A model generated the notes under the pieces. It was not told the origin of the DNA. It searched no databases and saw nothing but the letters and a program-made list of their open reading frames with translations. The translations under genes and the position numbers were made by a program. From assembly GCA_902783085.1 (NCBI GenBank), contig CACZPT010000072.1, forward strand, positions 1-18,285: DNA of 18,285 bases. The letters are read 5' to 3'. This DNA is from an uncultured Methanobrevibacter sp. GTDB lineage: Archaea > Methanobacteriota > Methanobacteria > Methanobacteriales > Methanobacteriaceae. Every line of letters begins with the position of its first letter. Position 1 is the stretch's first letter. Of this stretch, positions 1-7,428 are shown piece by piece.

Positions 1-95
1 AAAAACATTCGTAGGAAAGTTTAGGTTTAATCAACGGAGGAATATATGATGAAATAAATTGGTTAAAAAAGTGGTTGACAGCAATATAAAATTGA

Positions 96-154
96 CATAA
101 TATATTATATAATAAAAAAATCATATTACTTACTAATGAAAAATTAATGGTGAT
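96..154 (+). promoter_or_regulatory. Promoter and ribosome binding site of nadE-leuS
   Basis: An AT-only block at about 99-114 (core TATATTATAT at 101-110) is the best archaeal TATA-box candidate. Transcription would start near 130 and leave a leader of about 28 bases. GGTGAT at 149-154 lies 3 bases before the nadE ATG and can pair with the 3' tail of archaeal 16S rRNA. The transcription start is inferred from the usual 22-27 base distance and is not visible in the sequence. Confidence 0.5.
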
Positions 155-157
155 GAT

Positions 158-952
158 ATGAACGAAATTCCAAAATTAAACTTAGAAGAAACTAAAAAAA
201 ATATTGTTGAATTCGTTCAAGATAAAGTATTCCAAGCTAATGCAAATGGTCTTGTTGTAGGATTAAGTGGAGGAATTGACTCAACATTATCTGCATTTTT
301 AGCTTGTGAAGCTGTTGGAAAAGAAACTGTATTTGGGGTAGTAATGCCTTCAACAACAACACCAACAGAAGATAAACTTCATGGTACAACAATAGCCCAA
401 TTACTTGGAATTGAGTATAAAGAAATAGCTATTGATAGTATTTTAAACGAATTCTTATCAGTTACACAAATTGAGGAAAATAAACTAGCTATTGGAAATC
501 TTAAAGCTAGAATTAGAATGTCAATCGGTTATTATTATGCTAATGCCAATAATTATCTTGTTTGTGGAACAGGAAATAAAAGTGAGATATTGATTGGTTA
601 CTTTACAAAGCATGGTGACGGAGCTTGTGATATTGAACCGATTGGTGATTTATATAAGACAGAAGTTTATCAATTAGCCAAATACTTAGATGTTCCAAAA
701 GAAATTCTTGATAAACCACCTAGAGCTGGTTTGTGGAATAATCAAACTGATGAAGATGAAATTGGAATGACTTATGAATTGCTTGATAAGATTTTATATT
801 TAAATATTGAAAAAGATTTAAAAAATGATGAAATAGCTGAAAAATTAGATATTTCAATAAATGACATTGATATGATTATTAATAGAGTTAAAAGGAATGA
901 ACATAAAAATAAAGTTCCTGAAAGCCCTAAAAAGACTAGAATGGTGATTTAG
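158..952 (+). CDS. nadE: NH3-dependent NAD+ synthetase
   Basis: This 264-residue protein makes the last step of NAD biosynthesis in the cytoplasm, turning deamido-NAD, ATP and ammonia into NAD. The ATP-pyrophosphatase P-loop SGGIDS is at residues 37-42. The conserved stretch GNKSE with TKHGDGACDIEPIGDLYKTE follows in the second half, and a C-terminal RAGLW segment precedes the last helices. There is no N-terminal glutaminase (CN-hydrolase) domain, so it should use free ammonia, as is usual for the short archaeal form. The ATG start is supported by GGTGAT three bases upstream. The TAG stop shares one base with the GTG start of leuS, so the two are probably co-transcribed and translationally coupled. 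Identification rests on the motifs and the family-typical length and is secure. Confidence 0.96.
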   Translation: MNEIPKLNLEETKKNIVEFVQDKVFQANANGLVVGLSGGIDSTLSAFLACEAVGKETVFGVVMPSTTTPTEDKLHGTTIAQLLGIEYKEIAIDSILNEFLSVTQIEENKLAIGNLKARIRMSIGYYYANANNYLVCGTGNKSEILIGYFTKHGDGACDIEPIGDLYKTEVYQLAKYLDVPKEILDKPPRAGLWNNQTDEDEIGMTYELLDKILYLNIEKDLKNDEIAEKLDISINDIDMIINRVKRNEHKNKVPESPKKTRMVI

Positions 953-3798
953 TGATAGAAAAAAAATGGCAGAAAAAATGGGCGGAAGAAAAGATTTTTG
1001 AATCAGACCCTAATGATAAAGAAAAATTGTTCATTACTGTAGCTTTTCCATACCCTAGTGGTGCAATGCATATTGGTCACGGTCGTACTTACACTGTTCC
1101 TGATGTTTATGCAAGATTTAAAAGAATGAAAGGTTATAATGTGCTATTTCCTATGGCATGGCATGTAACCGGTGCACCCGTTATTGGAATTGCTGATCGT
1201 ATTAAAAGAAAAGATCCATGGACCTTAGACTTATACGAAAATGTCCACAGAGTTCCTGCAAGTGAACTTCCTAAATTAGAAGACCCGGAATACATTGTAA
1301 AATACTTCAGTAGTGAATATAATGAAGTTATGCATGAAATGGGTTATTCAATTGACTGGAGACGTGAATTTAGAACAATCGATCCAACTTATAAAAAATT
1401 CATAGAATGGCAAATTACCACTTTAAAAGAAAAAGGATTAGTTATTCGTGGTGAACATCCAGTTAAATACTGTCCTAGATGTGATAACCCTGTTGGAGAC
1501 CATGATTTACTTGAAGGAGAAGGTGTTGGAGTTAACGAACTTACATTACTTAAATTTAAAATAGATGATAAAATCCTTGTAACCGCTACTTTAAGGCCTG
1601 AAACTATTGTTGGAGCTACAAATATTTGGTTAAACCCAGATATTGAATATATTGAAGTTTCAGCAAATGGTGAAAATTGGATTATTACAAAAGAAGCACA
1701 TCACAATTTATCTAATCAAATTAAAGATTTAGAAATTTTAAATGAAATTAATCCTAATGATTTAATTGGAAAACTTGCAATAAATCAATTTACTGGTGAA
1801 ACATTACCAATATTACCTGCTAGTTTCGTAAGTGACGATTATGGTAGTGGAGTGGTTTTTTCAGAACCTGCAGATGCACCTGCAGATTATATTGCACTTA
1901 AAGATTTAAAAAATAATGCTGAATTAATTTCCAAATATAATTTAGAAGGTATAATTGAAGATGTTAATCCAATACCAGTCTGTACTGTAAAAGGATATGG
2001 TGAAATTCCTGCAGCAGATATTATTGAAAAATTGGGCATTAAAGACCAAAATGACCCTAAACTACACGATGCTACTAACGAATTATATAAAATAGAACAC
2101 AGTAAAGGAAGAATCATTGATTCCATTGAAGGTTACGGTGGCAAAAAAGTATCCATAGCTCGTGAAGAATTAAAAGAAGAATTGATTTCCAAAAATATTG
2201 CTACAATAATGTATGATTTCGCTGAAAAGCCTGTTATTTGTAGATGTGGAGAAAATTGTGTAGTTAAAATAATGGATAACCAATGGTTTATGAAATACTC
2301 AGACCCTGAATGGAAAGTAAAAACCCACGAAGTTCTTGAAAGAGAAACTATCATTCCACCAGAAGTTAAAAACAATTTTAATTACTATATTGGCTGGTTA
2401 GATGACTGGGCTTGCTCTAGAAACGTTGGACTTGGAACAAGACTTCCTTGGGATAAACAATGGTTAATTGAACCATTAACTGACTCTACCATTTACATGT
2501 CTTATTATACAATAGCTAAATTCTTAAGAAATATGAATCCCGATGATTTAAACAATGCTTTCTTTGATAAAGTATTATTGAATAAAGATTCTGATGACGT
2601 TAAAGTTGATGCAGAAACTGTAGATGAAATACAAAAAGAATTTAATTACTGGTATCCTCTTGACTGGAGATTATCCGCTAAAGACCTTGTTGGTAATCAT
2701 TTAAGCTTTTTAATGTTCCACCATAGTGCAATTTATCCAGAAAATAAATGGCCTAAAGGAACAGTGGTCTTTGGAATGGGACTTTTAGAAGGAAATAAGA
2801 TGTCTTCATCAAAAGGAAATGTTATCTTGCTAAAAGATGCTATTGAAGATTATTCAGCAGATGTAGTAAGATTATTCTTAATGGCATCAGCTGAACCATG
2901 GCAAGATTTTGATTGGAGGCAAAAAGAAGTTCTTGGAACTAAAAGAAGACTTGATTGGTTTAAGGAATTTGGTCAGAAAGTAGAAGAAATAAAAGGTTCA
3001 CCTTTAGATATTAATAATATCGAAAAAGTAGAATTGACAAGAACCATTGATTTATGGATGTTAAGCCAACTTAACCAACATATCAAAGCTGCTGGTGAAG
3101 CACTGGAAGTTTTCCAAACAAGAAAAGCACTTCAAGAATCATTGTTCTTACTTAGAAAAGATATTGATCATTATTTATACAGACAAAGTCATTTACTTGA
3201 TAAAAAAGACCCTGCCGTAATTTATGTCTTATCAACTGTTTTAGAATCATGGATAAGATTACTTGCACCATTTACACCACATAGTTGCGAAGAATTATGG
3301 TCAAAATATGGTGGTAATGGATTTGTAAGTCAAGCAAGTTGGCCTGAAGTAAATGAAGATTTAATAAGTCTTAAAATTGAAAAATCTGAAGAACTTGTTC
3401 AAAATATCATTAAAGATATAAAGCAAATTAAAAATATGCTTGGTGATGATATTTCAAAAATCCATATATACTTATCTTCTGATTGGAAATGGAACTTATA
3501 TGAAATAGCAAATGAAGTTGGAAAACCAGATATTGGTCAAATCATGGGAAGAGCTATAAAAGCTAATATTTATGATAATAAAAAAGAAATAGCTAATGTA
3601 GCTAAAAAACTTGGCCGTGAAATGACTAAAACAAAATATGTTGGAAAAATCAACGAAAATCAAATTATAAACGATGCACTTGCATATATTAACCAAGAAG
3701 TTGATGGTGAAGTAATTATCCATACAGATGATAGTTATGACCCTGAAAACAAAGCTAAAAATGCAATGCCTTATAAACCAGCTATCTACATGGAATGA
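952..3798 (+). CDS. leuS: Leucyl-tRNA synthetase (archaeal type)
   Basis: This 948-residue class I aminoacyl-tRNA synthetase charges tRNA-Leu. The HIGH signature is at residues 40-43 and the KMSKS-type loop reads KMSSSK at 616-621. Between them lie a CPRC-type zinc knuckle (YCPRCDNPVGDHD), the CP1 editing domain (starting near TLRPETIVGATN) and a second cysteine cluster (CRCGENC). The anticodon-binding helical domain follows (LAPFTPHSCEELW), then the archaeal C-terminal extension. Length and domain order match archaeal/eukaryal LeuRS rather than the shorter bacterial form. The start is a GTG overlapping the last base of the nadE stop codon, with GGTGAT at 943-948 placed 3 bases before it. It is the second gene of the nadE operon and converges on the ATPase gene that follows. 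Confidence 0.97.
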   Translation: MIEKKWQKKWAEEKIFESDPNDKEKLFITVAFPYPSGAMHIGHGRTYTVPDVYARFKRMKGYNVLFPMAWHVTGAPVIGIADRIKRKDPWTLDLYENVHRVPASELPKLEDPEYIVKYFSSEYNEVMHEMGYSIDWRREFRTIDPTYKKFIEWQITTLKEKGLVIRGEHPVKYCPRCDNPVGDHDLLEGEGVGVNELTLLKFKIDDKILVTATLRPETIVGATNIWLNPDIEYIEVSANGENWIITKEAHHNLSNQIKDLEILNEINPNDLIGKLAINQFTGETLPILPASFVSDDYGSGVVFSEPADAPADYIALKDLKNNAELISKYNLEGIIEDVNPIPVCTVKGYGEIPAADIIEKLGIKDQNDPKLHDATNELYKIEHSKGRIIDSIEGYGGKKVSIAREELKEELISKNIATIMYDFAEKPVICRCGENCVVKIMDNQWFMKYSDPEWKVKTHEVLERETIIPPEVKNNFNYYIGWLDDWACSRNVGLGTRLPWDKQWLIEPLTDSTIYMSYYTIAKFLRNMNPDDLNNAFFDKVLLNKDSDDVKVDAETVDEIQKEFNYWYPLDWRLSAKDLVGNHLSFLMFHHSAIYPENKWPKGTVVFGMGLLEGNKMSSSKGNVILLKDAIEDYSADVVRLFLMASAEPWQDFDWRQKEVLGTKRRLDWFKEFGQKVEEIKGSPLDINNIEKVELTRTIDLWMLSQLNQHIKAAGEALEVFQTRKALQESLFLLRKDIDHYLYRQSHLLDKKDPAVIYVLSTVLESWIRLLAPFTPHSCEELWSKYGGNGFVSQASWPEVNEDLISLKIEKSEELVQNIIKDIKQIKNMLGDDISKIHIYLSSDWKWNLYEIANEVGKPDIGQIMGRAIKANIYDNKKEIANVAKKLGREMTKTKYVGKINENQIINDALAYINQEVDGEVIIHTDDSYDPENKAKNAMPYKPAIYME

Positions 3799-3805
3799 AT
3801 ATGTT

Positions 3806-3836
3806 ATTCCCTACTTACAAATTAGTATTAGGGAAT
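3806..3836. terminator. Hairpin between convergent leuS and ATPase genes
   Basis: ATTCCCTA (3806-3813) and TAGGGAAT (3829-3836) form a perfect 8-bp stem with a 15-base loop, starting 8 bases after the leuS stop. No T-run follows on the plus strand, so it is not a textbook intrinsic terminator for leuS. On the minus strand a T6 run (3847-3852), preceded by a locally GC-richer block with a short GGC/GCC arm pair, lies downstream of the ATPase stop and may terminate that gene. The terminator role is inference. Confidence 0.35.
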
Positions 3837-3927
3837 CATCATTCATAAAAAATCCTATCGGCGAAAGTCAAAGCCACTCCAATCCATATTATTAGCATAT
3901 TAAGTAATAATCTAAATTATTAATCAT

Positions 3928-5130
3928 TTACAGATTATCTTCCCTAATCGTTTGAATAAGGAAATAAATAGGATACAATTGATTAGTAAACTGATACTCG
4001 CCTTGTTTTTTAGAACTAGCTAACTCAATAATACCCAACTTTTTGGCTCTACCAATAAAATCGTTGAACACTTTAGATTCAGATTCATTAAGCACATCTG
4101 AGAAAGTTTTTTTGGTAAAAGTAGCATTTGGAGTGGCCGCTAATTCTTTACCAATTTTTTTAAATAATGATAAATAATTTTCACTACGAATCTTCTTATC
4201 AATCAAAGGTTGTAAATATTTCAAACCAATTCTTTTACCTGCTTCAATAACACCAATTAACGAATCATTATAATCAATATAATTATCAGTATCATTCCAA
4301 AAAGTTGCATCACCAATTTCTTGCATCATTGTAGGCATTCCTAAAGAATATTTAGTCATATTAGCTAAAGCAGATTTTTCAATAGCAATATTATTCATTG
4401 AAAAAATATCTGTGTAAAAAATTTTAATTTCATTATCAGATAAACCCAATAATTCATGAGTATGAAAAATTCTAGTAATAGATTGATTATGTTCATATAA
4501 TTTAGCAAATTTTTCAGGATAACATGTTAACATCATTCCAATAGGAGCATTATCAATTGAAGTTGCCATAGTATCAGCGAAACTTTTATACCAATTAGCA
4601 AATTCAGGAGTGTCTGATAATCCATTAATATCATCAATAATAATAAATAAACCATCTTTATCTTTAAAATGATTAACAAGATCGCATAAATAAAACGCGA
4701 AATTATCTTTTATATTCTCTAATTCATCATTTGATGGTTTGAATTTTACATTTAGCCCGCCGAACCCTACAGATTCAATATTACCTCGTAATAAATCAAA
4801 TATTTTTTCAGACCATTTTTCAGATTTGATTGAATTTAATATTCTTTCAATAATTTGAATAACTAATTCATTAATATTATGAACCCCATCATTCATTATA
4901 TGAGCAGTAATCATTGAATAATTCTTATTGGCAACATCAGAAATGAATTTTGCTAATGAAGTTTTACCTATGCCTCTTTTTCCTGTTATAAAAAAATGTT
5001 GTGGATTGCCTGAGTTTATGGATGGAAAATATTTTACTATTTCATTTATGATATCTTCTCTTCCTTTAAATCTATCAGGACTAACTGGTTGCCCTGGTTG
5101 GAATAATGATTCTTTTATTTGATTCATCAT
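3928..5130 (-). CDS. AAA+/STAND-like ATPase with C-terminal winged-helix-like region, function unknown
   Basis: This is a 400-residue predicted cytoplasmic P-loop ATPase. The N-terminus has the box FKGREDI (about 21-27) that typically precedes the P-loop in archaeal ORC/STAND ATPases. Walker A is TGKRGIGKTS at 49-58 and Walker B is LFIIIDD at 161-167. The region after about 300 is helical, ending with TFTKKTFSDVLN, ...KKLGIIEL and YQFTNQLYPIYF, which looks like a winged-helix domain. No signal peptide or membrane segment is visible. Proteins of this build occur widely in archaea and bacteria as stand-alone genes with no assigned job; replication-initiator-like, regulatory and defence roles are all possible, and nothing here decides between them. 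Two ATGs (5130 and 5127) follow AGAGGT (5140-5135). The gene is monocistronic, converges on leuS and has a long repeat-bearing upstream region. I do not recognise a specific gene name. Confidence 0.85.
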   Translation of the reverse strand: MMNQIKESLFQPGQPVSPDRFKGREDIINEIVKYFPSINSGNPQHFFITGKRGIGKTSLAKFISDVANKNYSMITAHIMNDGVHNINELVIQIIERILNSIKSEKWSEKIFDLLRGNIESVGFGGLNVKFKPSNDELENIKDNFAFYLCDLVNHFKDKDGLFIIIDDINGLSDTPEFANWYKSFADTMATSIDNAPIGMMLTCYPEKFAKLYEHNQSITRIFHTHELLGLSDNEIKIFYTDIFSMNNIAIEKSALANMTKYSLGMPTMMQEIGDATFWNDTDNYIDYNDSLIGVIEAGKRIGLKYLQPLIDKKIRSENYLSLFKKIGKELAATPNATFTKKTFSDVLNESESKVFNDFIGRAKKLGIIELASSKKQGEYQFTNQLYPIYFLIQTIREDNL

Positions 5131-5134
5131 TTTG

Positions 5135-5192
5135 ACCTCTTAACACAGTTATTGTCATTTATTATTTTATCATATAAAGTTTATAAATATTT
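5135..5192 (-). promoter_or_regulatory. Promoter and RBS of the orphan ATPase
   Basis: Reading the minus strand, two overlapping TATA-like blocks (ATTTATAAA at 5190-5182 and TTTATATG at 5178-5171) precede the gene. They are followed about 35-50 bases later by the Shine-Dalgarno site AGAGGT (5140-5135) and the double ATG. A start near 5155-5160 would give a leader of roughly 25-30 bases. The assignment is from pattern and spacing only. Confidence 0.45.
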
Positions 5193-5214
5193 CTATTCAC
5201 TAAATAAGTAATTA

Positions 5215-5269
5215 AATGAATATTTGTTCATTAAAATAAAAATATAATAGTTATTTGTTCAGTACTGAA
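5215..5269. promoter_or_regulatory. Operator-like repeats upstream of the orphan ATPase
   Basis: AATGAATATTTGTTCATT (5215-5232) is an inverted repeat with 6-bp arms. TTCAGTACTGAA (5258-5269) is a perfect 12-bp palindrome. Each is preceded or spanned by the same 10-mer TATTTGTTCA (5221-5230 and 5252-5261), whose copies start 31 bases apart, close to three helical turns. They lie upstream of the ATPase TATA region. Spacing and symmetry suggest a dimeric regulator site; the regulator is unknown. Confidence 0.4.
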
Positions 5270-5354
5270 ATAAAATACAATGTGTTTTAAAAATCACTGT
5301 TTAACAAAAAAACATGATTAATATCAATTTGTAAATTTTTGAAATCCCACATCA

Positions 5355-5491
5355 TTAATATTTCCAAGAATTAACTTCCCCAATATATCCTGACTCCAAC
5401 AATACTCTATTACCTAATATTTTTGACCATTTTGTAATATTATTCCCGAACTATTATTCTCTTGTGAGTATAAGTTTACCCGGCTACCCAT
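5355..5491 (-). pseudogene. Possible frame-broken coding remnant
   Basis: On the minus strand an open stretch from ATG 5491 (MGSRVNLYSQENNSSG...) runs to a TAG just after an A5 run (plus-strand T5 at 5420-5424). If one base were added in that run, the frame would continue as ...ILGNRVLLESGYIGEVNSWKY and stop at 5355, giving 45 residues of plausible composition. No Shine-Dalgarno site precedes the ATG. I cannot name a family. It may be the decayed tail of a lost gene, or chance. Confidence 0.2.
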
Positions 5492-5730
5492 TAACTTACG
5501 AGTTTATACTATATACATAAATAGCATTTCTTAAAATTTCATTTGATAATAATGTGATGGAGCTAAATTTTGTTAAATAGTGTGAGTTATGTATATAAAT
5601 ATCAAAATGTTTGTAAAATACTTTTATTTTGCTAAATCTACCTTTTAAATTCTTTTTGCATGATTTTCATATGAACTAGGATAGTATTGAATTAATTTTC
5701 TAATATTAAATACTTTCATTTTTATAAAAA

Positions 5731-6462
5731 TTAAAGTTTACGAGCAAAAAGTAAATAACCACTATGACCAACCATTCTAGTTTTCGGCCTTGTTCCTTGT
5801 TGTCTAACTTCCAAACCTCTCTCTAAAGTTTCTAAAATTTCAATATTATAAAAGTTTAATTTTTTAGCAACCCTATATGAAATCTCAGCCTGATTGATAT
5901 ATGGAGCATAAACAACTAACCAACCTCCAAGATTAAGTGAATCGTAAACATCTTCAAAAATCTCATAAGGCTTTGGAAGATCTAAAAATACTAAGTCAAT
6001 GTTATCTTCATCAATTCCTTCCTTAATATCTTTGTTTTTAACTTCAATATTATCTATTCCGAAAGTTTTAATGTTTTTTTGTGAAACTTCAGCAAAGTCT
6101 TTTCGTATTTCGTAGGTATAGACATTACCGCTTTGGCCAACAACATTAGCAAAGTTTAAAGCAATAGCTCCAGCACCGGTGCCCGCATCAACAACCCGGC
6201 TGCCTGAGCCTAAACCAGTATAAGAAAGTACAGTTCCAATGTCTTTTTTAATTAATATAGAACATCTTCTGTCCATCAAATCAATAAAATCGTTGACATT
6301 AGGTTTTATAATTTTAAATGAGTGGTTTAAATGACTTTTAACTTCATCACCAATTTGGGCATTAGCTAAAATTTCTTGAGAAACTATTCCTAAATCACTT
6401 TGAAAATCCTGACCTTCTTTTAATATATATTTTTTACCACGTTCATCTAAAATCATTTTCAT
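5731..6462 (-). CDS. trmI: tRNA (adenine-N1)-methyltransferase, TrmI type
   Basis: This 243-residue SAM-dependent enzyme should methylate N1 of A58 in the T-loop of tRNA; the characterised archaeal TrmI also modifies A57. The N-terminus has the small beta domain typical of TrmI. The Rossmann SAM site is VVDAGTGAGA (about 90-99), with the acidic YEIRKDF after the second strand and the motif IV-like LDLPKP (160-165). The C-terminus carries RPKTRMVGHSGYLLFAR. A GTG at 6471 gives a frame three residues longer, but it lies inside the Shine-Dalgarno sequence AGGTGG (6474-6469), so the ATG at 6462 is preferred. The htpX stop is 9 bases upstream and the Shine-Dalgarno site overlaps that stop, so the two genes are almost certainly one operon. 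The functional link between the protease and tRNA methylation is unclear and may only be genomic habit. Confidence 0.93.
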   Translation of the reverse strand: MKMILDERGKKYILKEGQDFQSDLGIVSQEILANAQIGDEVKSHLNHSFKIIKPNVNDFIDLMDRRCSILIKKDIGTVLSYTGLGSGSRVVDAGTGAGAIALNFANVVGQSGNVYTYEIRKDFAEVSQKNIKTFGIDNIEVKNKDIKEGIDEDNIDLVFLDLPKPYEIFEDVYDSLNLGGWLVVYAPYINQAEISYRVAKKLNFYNIEILETLERGLEVRQQGTRPKTRMVGHSGYLLFARKL

Positions 6463-6471
6463 TTTTTCCAC

Positions 6472-7428
6472 CTAATTTTCAAGTTCTGATAATCTTTTAA
6501 CCCTTTTTAATGAATCCGGGTGTGTTGAAAGTAATTCCATTAATTTATTGGATGTTGATACATTAATATTTGAATTAGCTATTTTTTTTAACTCTTCATC
6601 ACTAATGGATCCATCACCATCAAAATCTATTTGGCTAAAATCATTTAAATCATTTCTTGCATTATTAATGTCATTTATGAAAAATGCCCTATTTGTATTA
6701 ACATCCTTAATTGTCTCATCACTACATCTAGCAGCACCATAACTTAATTTATACAATGCAGATACGAGTGCTGCAGGCTTATTTCCAAATTCAACTGATG
6801 CTTCATCAGCATAATATTCACGAGTTCTTGAAATAAACAATACTAGGAGTTGACCAACTAAATAGAATACATAACCTAAAATACCTATGATAAAGGCTCC
6901 GCCCTCATTATCTCTTGAAAACATAAATGATAGAGCAATATAATAACAAATTATTGGTACAACACTGACTGCAGCAGTTACAATCATATCATTGTGTTTA
7001 ATGTGACCCATTTCATGACCTAAAACAGCTTTTAATTCATCACGATTAAGTAAACCTAAAATCGGTCTTGTAATTGCAATATGTCCACTTTTTGATGATC
7101 TACCATAAGCAAATGCATTAGGAATATTAATTTCGGAAATACACACTTCCGGTTTAGGCACATTAGCTTCAATAGCTAGTTCTTCAACCATTTGATGGAT
7201 ATTCGGTGCTTCACTTTCACTTAAAGGTCTAACCTTCATTGAATACTTAACGATAGAAGGTCCGTACCAATATTGTAAAAATACAATAAGAAGACTAACA
7301 AACATGAAAACATACCATGTTCCGATTTTAAGATACATACAAGCAAGCATTACAATAAAATAAATTATTGAAAACATTATAACTGTTGTAAGTAACATTC
7401 TTAATTTTAGTTTCCAAGTACCTCTCAT
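6472..7428 (-). CDS. htpX: HtpX-like membrane zinc metalloprotease (M48) with EF-hand loop
   Basis: This 318-residue membrane protease should degrade damaged or misfolded membrane proteins. Two hydrophobic segments lie at about 11-33 and 38-55. The zinc motif HEMGH is at 138-142, followed by two more hydrophobic segments (about 148-170 and 178-200). The third zinc ligand is E209 in YYADEA. The conserved tail STHPDSLKRVKRL is at 301-313. The active site is expected on the cytoplasmic side, as in HtpX. Between the ADEA helix and the tail lies DFDGDGSISDEE (268-279), a complete EF-hand calcium loop with acidic residues at positions 1, 3, 5 and 12 and Gly at 6; this is not a standard part of bacterial HtpX. 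GAGGT (7440-7436) supports the ATG. It is the first gene of an operon with trmI and is divergent from rfcS. The name is by family; it could equally be called an M48 peptidase. Confidence 0.92.
   Translation of the reverse strand: MRGTWKLKLRMLLTTVIMFSIIYFIVMLACMYLKIGTWYVFMFVSLLIVFLQYWYGPSIVKYSMKVRPLSESEAPNIHQMVEELAIEANVPKPEVCISEINIPNAFAYGRSSKSGHIAITRPILGLLNRDELKAVLGHEMGHIKHNDMIVTAAVSVVPIICYYIALSFMFSRDNEGGAFIIGILGYVFYLVGQLLVLFISRTREYYADEASVEFGNKPAALVSALYKLSYGAARCSDETIKDVNTNRAFFINDINNARNDLNDFSQIDFDGDGSISDEELKKIANSNINVSTSNKLMELLSTHPDSLKRVKRLSELEN

Larger units (their letters stand above)
5131..5730. other. 600-base gene-free region between ATPase and trmI
   Basis: No intact gene is visible. The ATPase end holds that gene's promoter and, further upstream, repeats around 5215-5269. 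The middle (5355-5491) has a possible frame-broken coding remnant on the minus strand. The segment 5467-5597 contains nested inverted repeats: AGTATAA (5467-5473) with TTATACT (5504-5510), AAGTT (5472-5476) with AACTT (5493-5497), and TATATACATAA (5510-5520) with TTATGTATATA (5587-5597). The last 130 bases are AT-rich with no recognisable signal. No tRNA-like cloverleaf was seen. Confidence 0.6.

Noticed and set aside
1887..2375. Two antisense open frames of about 80 codons inside leuS
   Set aside because: They lie opposite a certain leuS coding region, have no Shine-Dalgarno site or family motif, and are the usual by-product of AT-rich codon use.
3496..3723. Antisense open frame of 75 codons in the end of leuS, rich in Phe/Ile
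   Set aside because: The membrane-like composition arises from complementing Lys/Asn/Glu codons of leuS; there are no start signals.
4928..5122. Plus-strand open frame opposite the start of the orphan ATPase
   Set aside because: It is a shadow of the P-loop region on the other strand with no independent signals.
5200..5730. Search for a tRNA, CRISPR array or IS ends in the long spacer
   Set aside because: No GGTTCRA-type T-loop, no regularly spaced repeat-spacer units and no transposase frame were seen; the inverted repeats found are short and AT-rich.
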